A stretch of 64,000 nucleotides of DNA, taken from contig NZ_CP022436.1 in the NCBI RefSeq assembly GCF_002224285.1, forward strand, positions 2,170,001-2,234,000. Direction: 5' to 3'. The notes beneath the pieces are model-generated. The model did no database searches, had not been told where the DNA came from, and worked only from the letters and a program-made list of their open reading frames with translations. The stretch is from Arthrobacter sp. YN. Lineage in GTDB: Bacteria; Actinomycetota; Actinomycetes; Actinomycetales; Micrococcaceae. Shown one piece after another: positions 26,406 to 35,378 of this stretch; position 1 is the first letter of the stretch; the number at the start of each line of letters is the position of its first letter. The translations under genes were made by a program, and so were the position numbers.

Positions 26406-28465
26406 TTCCCAACGTCGCCCCTGCACCAGCCGACACAGCCGAGCCGACGGCGGCTGCCGTCCTTCCCAAGGCCCCCCGCCCCGGTACCGTGAAGAAATTC
26501 TCCGGCAGCAAGCTCTTCGCCTCACCTGGCAGCATCGCCGGAATCATCTGGCTCGCGGCGCTCGTTGTCGCCTCCCTGACCGCGCCGCTCTGGCTGCCCT
26601 TCAAAACCGAGGACCAGGACTTCACTGCGGTCCTGTCCGGCCCCACTGCCACCCACTGGCTCGGCACCGACGAACTCGGCCGGGACATCCTAAGCCGCAT
26701 CTTCGCTTCAGCGGCCGACACGCTGGGGACATCCATGATCACGGTGATTGTCGCCGTCGGACTCGGAACGCTCCTCGCGATGCTGGCGGCAGCGGCCGGT
26801 GAGCGCACGGAAAACGTGATCAGCCGAATCACCGAAATCATGATGTCCTTGCCGGGTACCGTCGTCATACTGGCCGTCATCGGAGCCGTTGGAACCAATA
26901 TCCCGTTGATTATGGGCATCTTCGGCGTGCTTATCTCAGCGGGTATGTACCGGGTCATGCTTGGTCAGGCCAAATCCCTGCAGTCACAGCTCTACGTGGA
27001 CGCAGCCAAGGTGGACGGCGCCAGCACGGTGGGCATCAGCCTCCGCCATGTGCTGCCCGGCCTGACCAACACTGTCGTGGTGCAGTCGGCGCTGATCTTC
27101 GCCGTCGGCATGCTCATCCAGGCCGGCCTGGCGTTCATTGGATTCGGCCCGCCCATTCCCGAACCGAGCTGGGGCGGCATGATCCAAAGCGCCTCGCAGC
27201 ACGTCTATGACACCCCCTGGCTTATGGTTCCCACGGGCGCGGTGCTGGCCCTGACGGTCCTCGCAGCGAACGCGATCGGAAACGCCCTTGGAAAGTCACC
27301 CAACGCCAGCGTCTCCCACCTGCCTTCCGCCGCGGCACGGCGCCAACGGGCCAAAGCGGTCGCCGCTATCGCCCAAGATGCTCCGGCAGCAAAAGAGGAG
27401 ACGGCCAGGAACACACTCAGCGTCCGCAACCTCTCGGTAGGCGTGGACAACGGAGTCCGCCTGGTTACGGATGTCTCCTTCGACGTCGAACCCGGCACCG
27501 TCCTAGGTCTGGTGGGCGAATCCGGCTGCGGCAAGACCATGACGGCGCTGTCCCTGCTGGGCCTGCTTCCCTCCGGTGTATCCGTGATCGGCGGCCAGAT
27601 CCTTTGGAATGGCAGGAACCTGGCCGCGGCCACCGACAGGGACATGGAAAGCATCCGCGGACGCGAAATTGCCCTCATCTCCCAGGAACCCATGCGTGCC
27701 CTGGACCCCATGTTCACGGTGGGCTACCAGCTCACGGCCGCCATCCGCCGGCTCCGCAAAGTGGGCGGGGCAGAGGCCAAGGTGGAGGCTCTCAGCCTGC
27801 TGGAAAAGGTGGGCATCGTTGACGCCGCGCGCATCCTGAAAACCTACCCGCACCAGATCAGCGGCGGCATGGCCCAACGCGTGGCCATCGCCCTGGCCCT
27901 CTCCGGCCGTCCCCGCCTGCTCGTGGCTGACGAACCCACCACGGCCCTGGACGTCACCGTGCAGGCCGAGATCCTGTCCCTGCTGCGCAGCCTGGTGAAA
28001 GACAGCGGAATGTCGGTTGTTATCGTCACCCACGACCTCGGCGTAGTGGCCGACCTCTGCGATCACGTGGCCGTCATGTACGCCGGCGAGGTCGTGGAAA
28101 ACGGCAGGACTGACAGCATCCTGGATAACCCGCGCCACCCGTACACCCTGGCCCTGCTGGCCGCCGACCCGCACGCCAATCACGCCGCGGACATGCCCGA
28201 GCGCCTAGCCACGATCAACGGCCAGGTTCCCCAGCCCAAGGACTGGCCCAGCACATGCCGGTTCGCTGCACGCTGCCAATTCGCTGGCTCGGCCTGCATG
28301 GTTCCCATCCCGCTGCTGCCCTCCGGAACCGGCGACGGCATGGTGCGCTGCGTCAAAGCGGACGAACTCACCGTCGAAGGCCTCGACTGGGTGGCCACGG
28401 ATGTCCCGACCCACCACGTTCTGAACCTGTCTGAAACCAGGACTGACGAAAAGGATCACGCATGA
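26402..28465 (+). CDS. fused DppC-type permease and DppD-type ATPase
   Basis: 687 aa. Residues ~1-295 form the second permease ([37 protein letters not shown] loop [20 protein letters not shown]). After a ~45-residue A/K-rich linker, residues ~340-687 form an ABC ATPase. It has Walker A GESGCGKT, signature [12 protein letters not shown], Walker [13 protein letters not shown], switch histidine in THDLG and the C-terminal oligopeptide-ABC extension with cysteines (CRFAARCQF). These are normally separate genes; here one frame joins them with no stop. Overlaps both neighbours by 4 nt. Confidence 0.9.
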   Translation: MIPNVAPAPADTAEPTAAAVLPKAPRPGTVKKFSGSKLFASPGSIAGIIWLAALVVASLTAPLWLPFKTEDQDFTAVLSGPTATHWLGTDELGRDILSRIFASAADTLGTSMITVIVAVGLGTLLAMLAAAAGERTENVISRITEIMMSLPGTVVILAVIGAVGTNIPLIMGIFGVLISAGMYRVMLGQAKSLQSQLYVDAAKVDGASTVGISLRHVLPGLTNTVVVQSALIFAVGMLIQAGLAFIGFGPPIPEPSWGGMIQSASQHVYDTPWLMVPTGAVLALTVLAANAIGNALGKSPNASVSHLPSAAARRQRAKAVAAIAQDAPAAKEETARNTLSVRNLSVGVDNGVRLVTDVSFDVEPGTVLGLVGESGCGKTMTALSLLGLLPSGVSVIGGQILWNGRNLAAATDRDMESIRGREIALISQEPMRALDPMFTVGYQLTAAIRRLRKVGGAEAKVEALSLLEKVGIVDAARILKTYPHQISGGMAQRVAIALALSGRPRLLVADEPTTALDVTVQAEILSLLRSLVKDSGMSVVIVTHDLGVVADLCDHVAVMYAGEVVENGRTDSILDNPRHPYTLALLAADPHANHAADMPERLATINGQVPQPKDWPSTCRFAARCQFAGSACMVPIPLLPSGTGDGMVRCVKADELTVEGLDWVATDVPTHHVLNLSETRTDEKDHA

Positions 28466-29472
28466 GCACCTCTATCTCGGTCCGCCCTGAAGCTCCAGTG
28501 CCCGCTTCTGCCCAGCCGCTGCTGGAAGTCAAGGACCTGGTGGTCCGCTACGGGCGTGGCCGCAAGGCAGCTGGCGCCCCCGCCGCCGTCGACCGCGTCA
28601 GCTTCAGCATTGCCCCAGGGGAGACCGTGGGACTGGTGGGGGAATCCGGCTCGGGCAAGTCCACCATTGGCAAGGCGATCCTCGGTTTGCAGAAGGTCTC
28701 CGGCGGGTCCATCGCCTACCAGGGCAAGGACATAACATTCGCCGGCGCCTCCCAGCGCCGGGCGCTCGGCGGGGAGCTGCGGGCGGTTTTCCAGGACCCA
28801 AACTCCTCCCTGAACCCGCGCAACACGGTGGGCTCCTCACTGGCTGAACCGCTCCGGCTTCGTGGGGTGAACGGGGCTGAGGCGCGGCAGCGCGCAGAGG
28901 ACATGCTGGAACGCGTTGGCCTGCCCCGGGACGCCGTGGACCGGTACCCCAGCCAGTTCTCGGGCGGCCAGCGCCAGCGCATCTCCGTAGCCCGTGCCCT
29001 CATCTGCGACCCAAAACTGGTGGTCTGCGACGAAGCCGTAAGCGCACTTGACCTCTCCACCCAAGCCCAGGTGCTGAACCTCCTGGCGGACCTGCGCGAC
29101 GAGCGGGGCCTGGGTTACCTGTTCATCGCCCATGACATCGCCGTGGTCCAGTTCCTGGCCCAGCGCGTGGTCGTCCTCTACCGTGGCCAGGTCATGGAAA
29201 GCGGACCTGCCGCCGCAGTCACGGAAAAGCCCAAGCATCCCTTCACTCAGGCCCTCGTGGCAGCGTCCCCAGTTCCACGACCCGCCGAGCAAGCCGCCCG
29301 CCGGGAAGCTCGCGAATCCCTCGGCGTCCGGACAGGAGCAGCCGCCACTCCCGGCCCCGGAGGATGCCCCTTCCGGCTCCGTTGCCCACTGGCAACAGAC
29401 CTCTGCCGCGACGAACGCCCCACCCTCCGGCCGGTAGGCGCCTCCGACGTCGCCTGCCACTACGCCTCATAA
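28462..29472 (+). CDS. ABC transporter ATP-binding protein, DppF type
   Basis: 336 aa. Walker A GESGSGKST, signature FSGGQRQRISVARAL, Walker B LVVCDEAVSALD, switch histidine in IAHDIAVV, and the C-terminal oligopeptide-ABC extension with a cysteine cluster (GGCPFRLRCPLATDLCRDE). The Walker B glutamate is followed by AVSALD as usual in DppF. It is the second ATPase of the heterodimeric transporter and the last gene of the operon, overlapping the fusion gene by 4 nt. Confidence 0.92.
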   Translation: MSTSISVRPEAPVPASAQPLLEVKDLVVRYGRGRKAAGAPAAVDRVSFSIAPGETVGLVGESGSGKSTIGKAILGLQKVSGGSIAYQGKDITFAGASQRRALGGELRAVFQDPNSSLNPRNTVGSSLAEPLRLRGVNGAEARQRAEDMLERVGLPRDAVDRYPSQFSGGQRQRISVARALICDPKLVVCDEAVSALDLSTQAQVLNLLADLRDERGLGYLFIAHDIAVVQFLAQRVVVLYRGQVMESGPAAAVTEKPKHPFTQALVAASPVPRPAEQAARREARESLGVRTGAAATPGPGGCPFRLRCPLATDLCRDERPTLRPVGASDVACHYAS

Positions 29473-29635
29473 CCCGACTTCCCTAACCCGGGACCTTTCA
29501 CTCCGTCCGGCGCCAACCGCCCAGCAGAACGGAATCCAACCCATGCTGCAGATCGGGTTGCGGTCCCGGTGCAGGAAGCCATGACTCGTTGCGTTTCGCC
29601 GCGTGCGGGTATCCGCTTCTTCAGCCGGCAAGTTG

Positions 29636-30463
29636 CTAAACCACGGGTGTATGGGTCGTCCCGGTCCGTGAAGTGGCTTGCGTTCGATGGCCAAGGCTGC
29701 GCGAAACCGCAAGGGCAGCTGCACGGACTGGGGGAGCCAACACGTTTGGGGGAGTGGAGCCGTCCGGTACCACAACTGATAACGCGGCAATCACTGACCC
29801 TTCAGCGTTGAAGACAGGCGATGCAACTGACAGCACCAAAGGGAAGGTACGGCGAATGGTGGCCACGCCAGTGCGCCGGATGTCCGAGAGGGTCCGGCGC
29901 AGCTGCCCTTCCGGCAAATGGATAATGCCGGGGTCTTCCGCGGGCGGACTTTTCAGGACAGCTTCCTGAAACTGGTGGTCTGCCCAGGCCAGCAGCACCA
30001 GGCCGACTGCCGTATACCGCAGGGGCGCACGACCCCCTGCACGATAAATACCCTCCGGAGCACTCCTCGAGGAGAGCCGCTCAATCAGCACCGCCTCGTC
30101 GTTGTCCCGGATAGCCAGTAGGACATGGTGGCGGGTCACTTCGAATAGGTCCTCAAGATAAGGCAGTGCAATCTCCCGCACCCCGTGCCCTCGAGGAGAA
30201 AGTGATGCCACCTCCCAGAGCCTGACACCGATGACATACCGGCCATCGTCAAGTCGTTCCAAGGCGCCCCATTCGACCAGTTGGGCGACGAGCCGTGAGG
30301 CCGATGGGACGGGGATGTCCGCGAGACGTGCCATCTCTGTGAGCGTCAGCGCGCGGCGACGATCGGAAAAAACCGCCAACAGGCGCAAGGCCCGGCCGAC
30401 AACAGGCTCACCTTGCTTCGGACGTCCACCCCGAACAGCGGCGGTGCCATCTGTGGCAGACAT
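29636..30463 (-). CDS. IclR-family transcriptional regulator
   Basis: 275 aa. N-terminal winged helix VVGRALRLLAVFSDRRRALT, LTEMARLADIPVPSASRLVA and LERLDDGRYVIGVRLWE. The C-terminal IclR effector domain follows (VREIALPYLEDLFEVTRHHV, SVASPVFNAEGSVIAALSVV). It lies between the ABC operon (convergent to it) and the hydrolase genes (divergent). Its own promoter region holds the palindrome at 30515-30529, also found before the ABC operon. It probably senses a flavonoid or phenolic compound and controls both units. Effector unknown. Confidence 0.9.
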   Translation of the reverse strand: MSATDGTAAVRGGRPKQGEPVVGRALRLLAVFSDRRRALTLTEMARLADIPVPSASRLVAQLVEWGALERLDDGRYVIGVRLWEVASLSPRGHGVREIALPYLEDLFEVTRHHVLLAIRDNDEAVLIERLSSRSAPEGIYRAGGRAPLRYTAVGLVLLAWADHQFQEAVLKSPPAEDPGIIHLPEGQLRRTLSDIRRTGVATIRRTFPLVLSVASPVFNAEGSVIAALSVVVPDGSTPPNVLAPPVRAAALAVSRSLGHRTQATSRTGTTHTPVV

Positions 30464-30514
30464 GAGTGGACCTCACTTTATCTAACGGCCGGGGATTCGG
30501 ACCCAACAATACTA

Positions 30515-30529
30515 TTTCGATGATCGAAA
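30515..30529. promoter_or_regulatory. IclR-type operator in the divergent IclR/hydrolase promoter
   Basis: TTTCGATGATCGAAA, a perfect 7+1+7 palindrome, 52 nt from the IclR start and 73 nt from the hydrolase start. Matches the copy at 23715-23729 apart from the central base. Confidence 0.75.
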
Positions 30530-30601
30530 GCAAGCTGCCGGATAGGCCTACTCTTGACTGAAGATTGAAGTTGCTACTACCGAACCATGAGGAGTTGTTG
30601 C

Positions 30602-31564
30602 ATGACCTCCACCAACCCTGTTTGGGAACCTCCCACAGCATCTGCCGCCGACAGTGCGGCAAGGGATGCCGGTTTCGCCGAGTACTTGGCGTCACCGGAA
30701 GTTCTGCAGTTCCTCAATCCCGATGCCGTTCGGTCTCCCGGCCCGTCCGTGCCTGTGCGTACAGTTACCGCGGAGGGCAGGTCAGCTCCTGTAAATATCC
30801 GGATCTACGGTGATGCAGGCGCGGGCGATGGTCCCGGGTTGGTATGGCTGCACGGCGGCGGCTTCGTGAGCGGAAGTCTTGATATGCCTGAAGTGGACTA
30901 CATGGCAAGAGTTCTGGCCCATGCGGGAACACCTGTACTGTCAGTGGACTATCGCCTTGCCAAGGATGGCGTGACCTTTCCGCTCCCTCACGAGGATACT
31001 TTGGCAGCCTGGTTTTGGGCGCGGAACAATGCGGACTCGCTGGGGGTGGATCCAAGTCTCCTGTGCCTGGGTGGGGCTGGGGCGGGTGGCAATCTTGCGG
31101 TGGGAGCTGCGCTCTACCTTGTCGACTCCGGAGAGCCGTTACCAGCGAAGCTGTTGCTGGCCTACCCCTTTCTGCACGCAGATCTGCCGAAACCCACCCA
31201 CACGCCCAATACGGAAGCGATGGCAGGATTACCTCGACGTCTGCGGTTCACGCTCGAGGATTGTCTCCGGGTCGCCGAGAACTTTGTGGGCGGCCCGGTC
31301 AACTTGGCTTCCTCATACGCCATGCCTGGTTATGCCGACCCTGCAGGACTTCCGCCAACTGCGCTGCTTGCGTGTGAGTACGACGACGCGCTCGGTTCCA
31401 GTGAACTCTTTGCCTCTGATTTGGAGCGAGCAGGGGTGCCGGTTACTTTCTTCATGGCCGAAGGCGCTGTTCGGGGCCATCTGCATCATGCTGCTGGCCT
31501 CCCGGAGGTACAGCCCGCACTCGATTTCTTCCAGAATGCATTGTCGTCCGTGACGGCCCGATGA
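30602..31564 (+). CDS. HSL-type alpha/beta hydrolase lacking the nucleophile serine
   Basis: 320 aa from the ATG at 30602 with AGGAG 9 nt upstream. Hormone-sensitive-lipase family: oxyanion motif HGGG at 84-87, SVDYRLA and PHEDTLAAWFWA. The nucleophile elbow, normally GGASAGG or GDSAGG, reads GGAGAGG with glycine at 160 (codon GGG) where serine is expected. The acid (YDDALGSSELF) and histidine (RGHLHH) regions look kept. It may be an inactive or non-hydrolytic member. It is first in a rightward run with the quercetinase and two further hydrolases that keep their serines. Confidence 0.82.
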   Translation: MTSTNPVWEPPTASAADSAARDAGFAEYLASPEVLQFLNPDAVRSPGPSVPVRTVTAEGRSAPVNIRIYGDAGAGDGPGLVWLHGGGFVSGSLDMPEVDYMARVLAHAGTPVLSVDYRLAKDGVTFPLPHEDTLAAWFWARNNADSLGVDPSLLCLGGAGAGGNLAVGAALYLVDSGEPLPAKLLLAYPFLHADLPKPTHTPNTEAMAGLPRRLRFTLEDCLRVAENFVGGPVNLASSYAMPGYADPAGLPPTALLACEYDDALGSSELFASDLERAGVPVTFFMAEGAVRGHLHHAAGLPEVQPALDFFQNALSSVTAR

Positions 31565-31736
31565 GGAAAGATGCAGCACCGCAAATGGCGGTACATCCAT
31601 GCACTATGCCACGGATTCAGCAGCTACGCCCGTGGGTGATGCGGCGCAATGTTAAGGGCAAATGCCGCGCACCTTACCAAGCCTGATAACACCCCTAACC
31701 ACTCCGGTTCCGGCCGGTTTTCGAAAGGAAAGCACC

Positions 31737-32780
31737 TTGTCCGCTATTGATCTGGATACCATGCATGGCCTCGCTCCCGTGATCAACGCCCTTCCTGGCG
31801 AGCCTGTTCCCTATTACCTCGCTTCGGGCGAGGGTTTGCGCTATGAACGGGATGGGCAGCTGTGGACTGTCATTGCCCGCGGCGCGGACACGGGAGGGCT
31901 CTTTGATGCGGCCTTCGTCCTGGGCCCTCGCGGTGCCAAGACACCGTTCCACAGCCTCAATGACCACCAACGCTCGTACTACGTCTTTGAAGGCAGCGCC
32001 CAGTTCTGGCTCGCGGGGCAGTCCCGTGTCCTGGTCCCTGGCGACTCAATCCATGTGCCCGCCGGCACGCCGGTTGCTTACCGGATTCTGTCACACATGA
32101 CCAGGCTGCTGTTCTTCTCCGCCCCGTCCGGTGCCCTTGACGCCCTGGCCTCAGAGACTGGCGTTGACCGCCACGTCTATTCCCCGGCCGGAAGCGGGGA
32201 ACTTTTCCTTCCGGCGGGGGCGGAGCGTCACGACCTGCCGCTCGTTGCCGCCCAGGATGCGTGGGATGACCAGTTGCCCGCCGGAGCCGAAGGCTACTTT
32301 CTTCGCAGCCGTGGCGGGGACCGCCGCGGGTGGCCGGACGCCATCAATGCTTACACGGCGCGGGGCCGCAATACGGGCGGCCGGTACTTCTCGGTCAGCA
32401 CTCTGGCCGCGCCCCAGCCATACATCGTCCGCCATTTCCACCAGCAGCACAGCGAGAACTTCCTGTGCCTTTCGGGACGCATCTGGCTTTGGGCCAATGG
32501 ACAAGAGATACTGCTGACGCCCGGAGACTTCCTTCACGCTCCTGCAGGAACGATTCACAGCTTCGCCATCGCGGCCCACAACACTCAGATGCTCGGGCTG
32601 CTCACGTCCGATGTCTTCGAGCCGTTCTTTGACGTTACCGGCGTTGCCACCGACGATCTTGTATACACCGAAGGCCTCATCGACCCGTCCGTCGTCATGG
32701 GCGGTATGCAGGCCAACCCTGATCTCGATCTTGTCGTTGTCGGCGGACCACCACAGAGGGTCCGTGCTGCCGACCTTTAG
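31737..32780 (+). CDS. quercetin 2,3-dioxygenase-like two-cupin protein
   Basis: 347 aa from a TTG at 31737, chosen because AAAGGAA ends 6 nt upstream and no ATG precedes the conserved part closely. Two cupin domains: the first has TPFHSLNDHQRSYYVFEG and PGDSIHVPAGTP; the second has VRHFHQQHSENFLCLSGR and TPGDFLHAPAGTIHSF. These supply histidine and glutamate metal ligands in both halves. Length and layout match bicupin flavonol dioxygenases of the Bacillus QdoI type, which open the flavonol C-ring and release CO and an aromatic ester. Glycosidases and esterases nearby support this. Another cupin dioxygenase is possible. Confidence 0.78.
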   Translation: MSAIDLDTMHGLAPVINALPGEPVPYYLASGEGLRYERDGQLWTVIARGADTGGLFDAAFVLGPRGAKTPFHSLNDHQRSYYVFEGSAQFWLAGQSRVLVPGDSIHVPAGTPVAYRILSHMTRLLFFSAPSGALDALASETGVDRHVYSPAGSGELFLPAGAERHDLPLVAAQDAWDDQLPAGAEGYFLRSRGGDRRGWPDAINAYTARGRNTGGRYFSVSTLAAPQPYIVRHFHQQHSENFLCLSGRIWLWANGQEILLTPGDFLHAPAGTIHSFAIAAHNTQMLGLLTSDVFEPFFDVTGVATDDLVYTEGLIDPSVVMGGMQANPDLDLVVVGGPPQRVRAADL

Positions 32781-32862
32781 GCGAAGTACACAGAGGGAAC
32801 AGGCGCGGCTGGTCGCCACTACCTCTCCGACGCGAGACTAAATTTTGCTTGGAAGGAAAAGA

Positions 32863-33837
32863 ATGACTGCTAACCAAGTCGCCGTGCCCTGGGAAGCTGA
32901 GCTACCGGAGGCGATGGCGGCGCCGCCTTTCCCCGTTTTCGATGCACCCGGCGTCCCGGAAATAGTGTCCGGGGTCTCTGAGGTGCATCGCGAAGTCAAC
33001 TACGTGCGTGCCATTGGCTTCAGGCCGCTGAAGATGGATATATGGCTTCCCCGCCGGGCCAAGGGCGCGGTGCCGGTGGTGGTTTGGGTGCACGGTGGCG
33101 CCTTTCAATTCGGAGACCGGCGGCAACTCCCGCCCACTTTTGCGCCGGATTCAGTTTTCCGGTTGCTCAATGAAGCTGGAATCGCGTGCGCCACGGTGGA
33201 CTATCGCCTCTCGCTGGAAGCTCCGTTCCCAGCCCAGCTCCATGATCTGAAAGCTGCTGTCCGCTACTTGCGCACCTTCGCAGATGAGCTGGGCATCGAC
33301 GGCAGCCGTATCGGGGCCTGGGGGGAGTCCGCCGGCGGACACCTTGCAGCACTTCTAGGGCTGACGGGTAACCGTGAAGACCTTCACGGCGGCCTTGGAG
33401 CCCAGAATCAGGCCAGTGGAATCAGGGCTGTAGTTGACTTCTACGGTGTTTCTTCACTTAGAGATATCCCTCCCGTAAACCTGCCGGCGGGCCTGCTACC
33501 GGCAGCTTCGACTGCCGCCGTTCCCGCAGGAATGTCCCTGCAACCCAATCAGATGCTCGTGGGCGGTTCCGATGATCCCGCGCTGATGGCCGCAGCAAGC
33601 CCGCTCAGCTATGTAACCGCCGACGCACCGCCGTTCCTGTTGGTGCACGGAGACAGCGACGGTATGGTGCCGCATGCTCAGACTGACCTTCTTGCCGCTG
33701 CGCTCCAGGAAGCAGGGGTGGAGCATCAGGTGATCACCATCAAAGGGGCTGACCACGCCTTCGTTGGAGCCGAGAACGACGTGGATGCAATCCTCGCATC
33801 AGCCGTGAACTTCTTTACTCGAACGCTGGGCCAGTGA
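32863..33837 (+). CDS. alpha/beta hydrolase (BD-FAE/HSL-like esterase)
   Basis: 324 aa from the ATG at 32863 with GGAAGGAAAA upstream. Oxyanion motif [11 protein letters not shown], nucleophile elbow [16 protein letters not shown], acid in [11 protein letters not shown] and histidine in GADHAFVG, so the triad is complete. It is 82 nt after the quercetinase gene. A role in cutting the ester (depside) released by flavonol ring opening is plausible, or removal of acyl groups from glycosides. The substrate is not visible from sequence. Confidence 0.85.
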   Translation: MTANQVAVPWEAELPEAMAAPPFPVFDAPGVPEIVSGVSEVHREVNYVRAIGFRPLKMDIWLPRRAKGAVPVVVWVHGGAFQFGDRRQLPPTFAPDSVFRLLNEAGIACATVDYRLSLEAPFPAQLHDLKAAVRYLRTFADELGIDGSRIGAWGESAGGHLAALLGLTGNREDLHGGLGAQNQASGIRAVVDFYGVSSLRDIPPVNLPAGLLPAASTAAVPAGMSLQPNQMLVGGSDDPALMAAASPLSYVTADAPPFLLVHGDSDGMVPHAQTDLLAAALQEAGVEHQVITIKGADHAFVGAENDVDAILASAVNFFTRTLGQ

Positions 33838-34055
33838 TGGCAGCCGCATAGCGAATGATTCGGTAACACGCCGACACCACGTCTGACATGGACGCACACC
33901 TTGTGACTGCGATCGACAACGCCCGGTTACGGGAACGGCGCTGGCCAGATCGTTGTCCGGGCCCATCCTGCTGTAGCCGGTGATAAGTGAAGCTTGACGC
34001 TGGGACACGAACCCTACAGCCCGAATAATGAGAATATACAGAACAGGAATGCGGT

Positions 34056-34973
34056 ATGGAGATGGAATCAGTGTCGAAGACAGGGCGGGAGATTAGAGGT
34101 ATTGAGTTTAGCCGGCCGGACGATTCAGCTCCGCTTCTGCTCGATCTTTATTTGCCGGAGCCTAAGCAACAGCTCGAGATCCTACCTGCGGTGGTCCACT
34201 TTCACGGTGGCGGGTGGCGCGTAGGCGCCCGGTCTTCACTAGGCCCCACTATTGAAGCCCTTGGTCTGAGCCCGATACAGCGCTTGGTGGACGCCGGATT
34301 CGTAGTGGCCTCCGCCGATTACCGGCTCAGCTCCGTAGCTAACTATCCTGCGCAGCTGCTTGATGCTAAAGCGGCTGTCCGCTGGCTTAGAGCCCATGCC
34401 GCCGACTACCAGGTTGACCCGGACAGAATATACGCGTGGGGCGACTCAGCAGGTGGTCATCTAGCCAGCCTGGTGGGACTAACCACCGGGTCCAACAAGT
34501 ACCGCGGCCAACGTGGTGACGCCGCCGAATGGGCGGGGATCAGCGACAGAGTTGCCGCCGTGGCCGCTTGGTATCCGCCCACGGACCTACTCCGCATGGG
34601 AGAACAGCGATTGCCCAACGCCGTCGCCAACGCGGATGACCCGGGTTCGCGAGAGGCACTACTCCTTGGCGCGCAACCAGCTGAGGCGCCGGACAAGTCA
34701 GCAGCCGCAAGCCCGCTGACTTACGCCGGCAGTCACGCGCCGCCGTTCCTCCTGGTGCATGGAACATCGGACCGCTATGTTCCGCCATCGCAATCGACCT
34801 CGCTGGCAGCTGCTTTGAAGGCCGAGGGCGGGGACGTCGAACTCCTGCTCATTGAGGGCGCTGACCACATGTGGCAACTTCCTGGACAGGACATCGCCGC
34901 TGCGGTACAAGCGACAGAGGCCACTGTTGACTTCTTCAATCGGCAGGCGCGAAAATCCTTGACCTCAGGGTAA
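34056..34973 (+). CDS. alpha/beta hydrolase (BD-FAE/HSL-like esterase)
   Basis: 305 aa; ATG at 34056 with AGGA 9 nt upstream. Oxyanion motif HFHGGGWRVGA, nucleophile elbow YAWGDSAGGHLASLVG, acid in VHGTSDRYVPP and histidine in GADHMWQL; the triad is complete. It resembles the preceding hydrolase in arrangement (DYRLS...YPAQLLDAKAAVRWLRA), so the two are probably related by old duplication. Separated from it by about 220 nt that hold no gene. A strong hairpin follows at 35046. Confidence 0.85.
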   Translation: MEMESVSKTGREIRGIEFSRPDDSAPLLLDLYLPEPKQQLEILPAVVHFHGGGWRVGARSSLGPTIEALGLSPIQRLVDAGFVVASADYRLSSVANYPAQLLDAKAAVRWLRAHAADYQVDPDRIYAWGDSAGGHLASLVGLTTGSNKYRGQRGDAAEWAGISDRVAAVAAWYPPTDLLRMGEQRLPNAVANADDPGSREALLLGAQPAEAPDKSAAASPLTYAGSHAPPFLLVHGTSDRYVPPSQSTSLAAALKAEGGDVELLLIEGADHMWQLPGQDIAAAVQATEATVDFFNRQARKSLTSG

Positions 34974-35378
34974 CCGGCAATCAGCAGGAGCCAAGATCGA
35001 AATCCTCCTGTGAAATTTGGCGAGATCAGTAGTCCATCTTTTGATAGAACCGCCTTCTCTGAAGGCGGTTCTCCCATCAGCTAGGGGCGTTCAAGCCCTC
35101 GACATCAGCTGTTGCCTGCGATTCCCGTCCGGGCGACAACAAAATAGGCGCAGTCGCCTGACACTTCCGTGCCACTCCGGACCCGGACCGCTCCGTCGCG
35201 CGGCACTGCCGAATAGTTCCACATCGAAAAAGCGGCGGTCACCCGTGGCTACCCGCAGGGCAGGCTTCATGGTCGCAGAATCAGCTCACCGGACTGCGTG
35301 GAGCGGGGCGAATGCCCCCGACCACCAGTATTATGCACAGGGGCGCGCCATTTGCAAAACTGTCCCGCAAGCGGAACT
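34974..35378. other. intergenic stretch between convergent operons
   Basis: Holds the hairpin at 35046-35072. No recognised gene is seen in the remaining ~300 nt; frames present there have no family resemblance or ribosome sites. Confidence 0.4.
35046..35072 (+). terminator. hairpin terminator after the hydrolase genes
   Basis: AGAACCGCCTTC (35046-35057) and GAAGGCGGTTCT (35061-35072) form a perfect 12-bp stem with a 3-nt loop, 73 nt after the hydrolase stop. There is no long T run on the plus strand, so it may be a Rho-independent terminator of the actinobacterial type without U-tract. Confidence 0.65.

Noticed and set aside
30587..30601. Upstream ATG (MRSCC...) for the first alpha/beta hydrolase
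   Set aside because: It would use the AGGAG ribosome site as coding sequence; the ATG at 30602 is correctly spaced from it.
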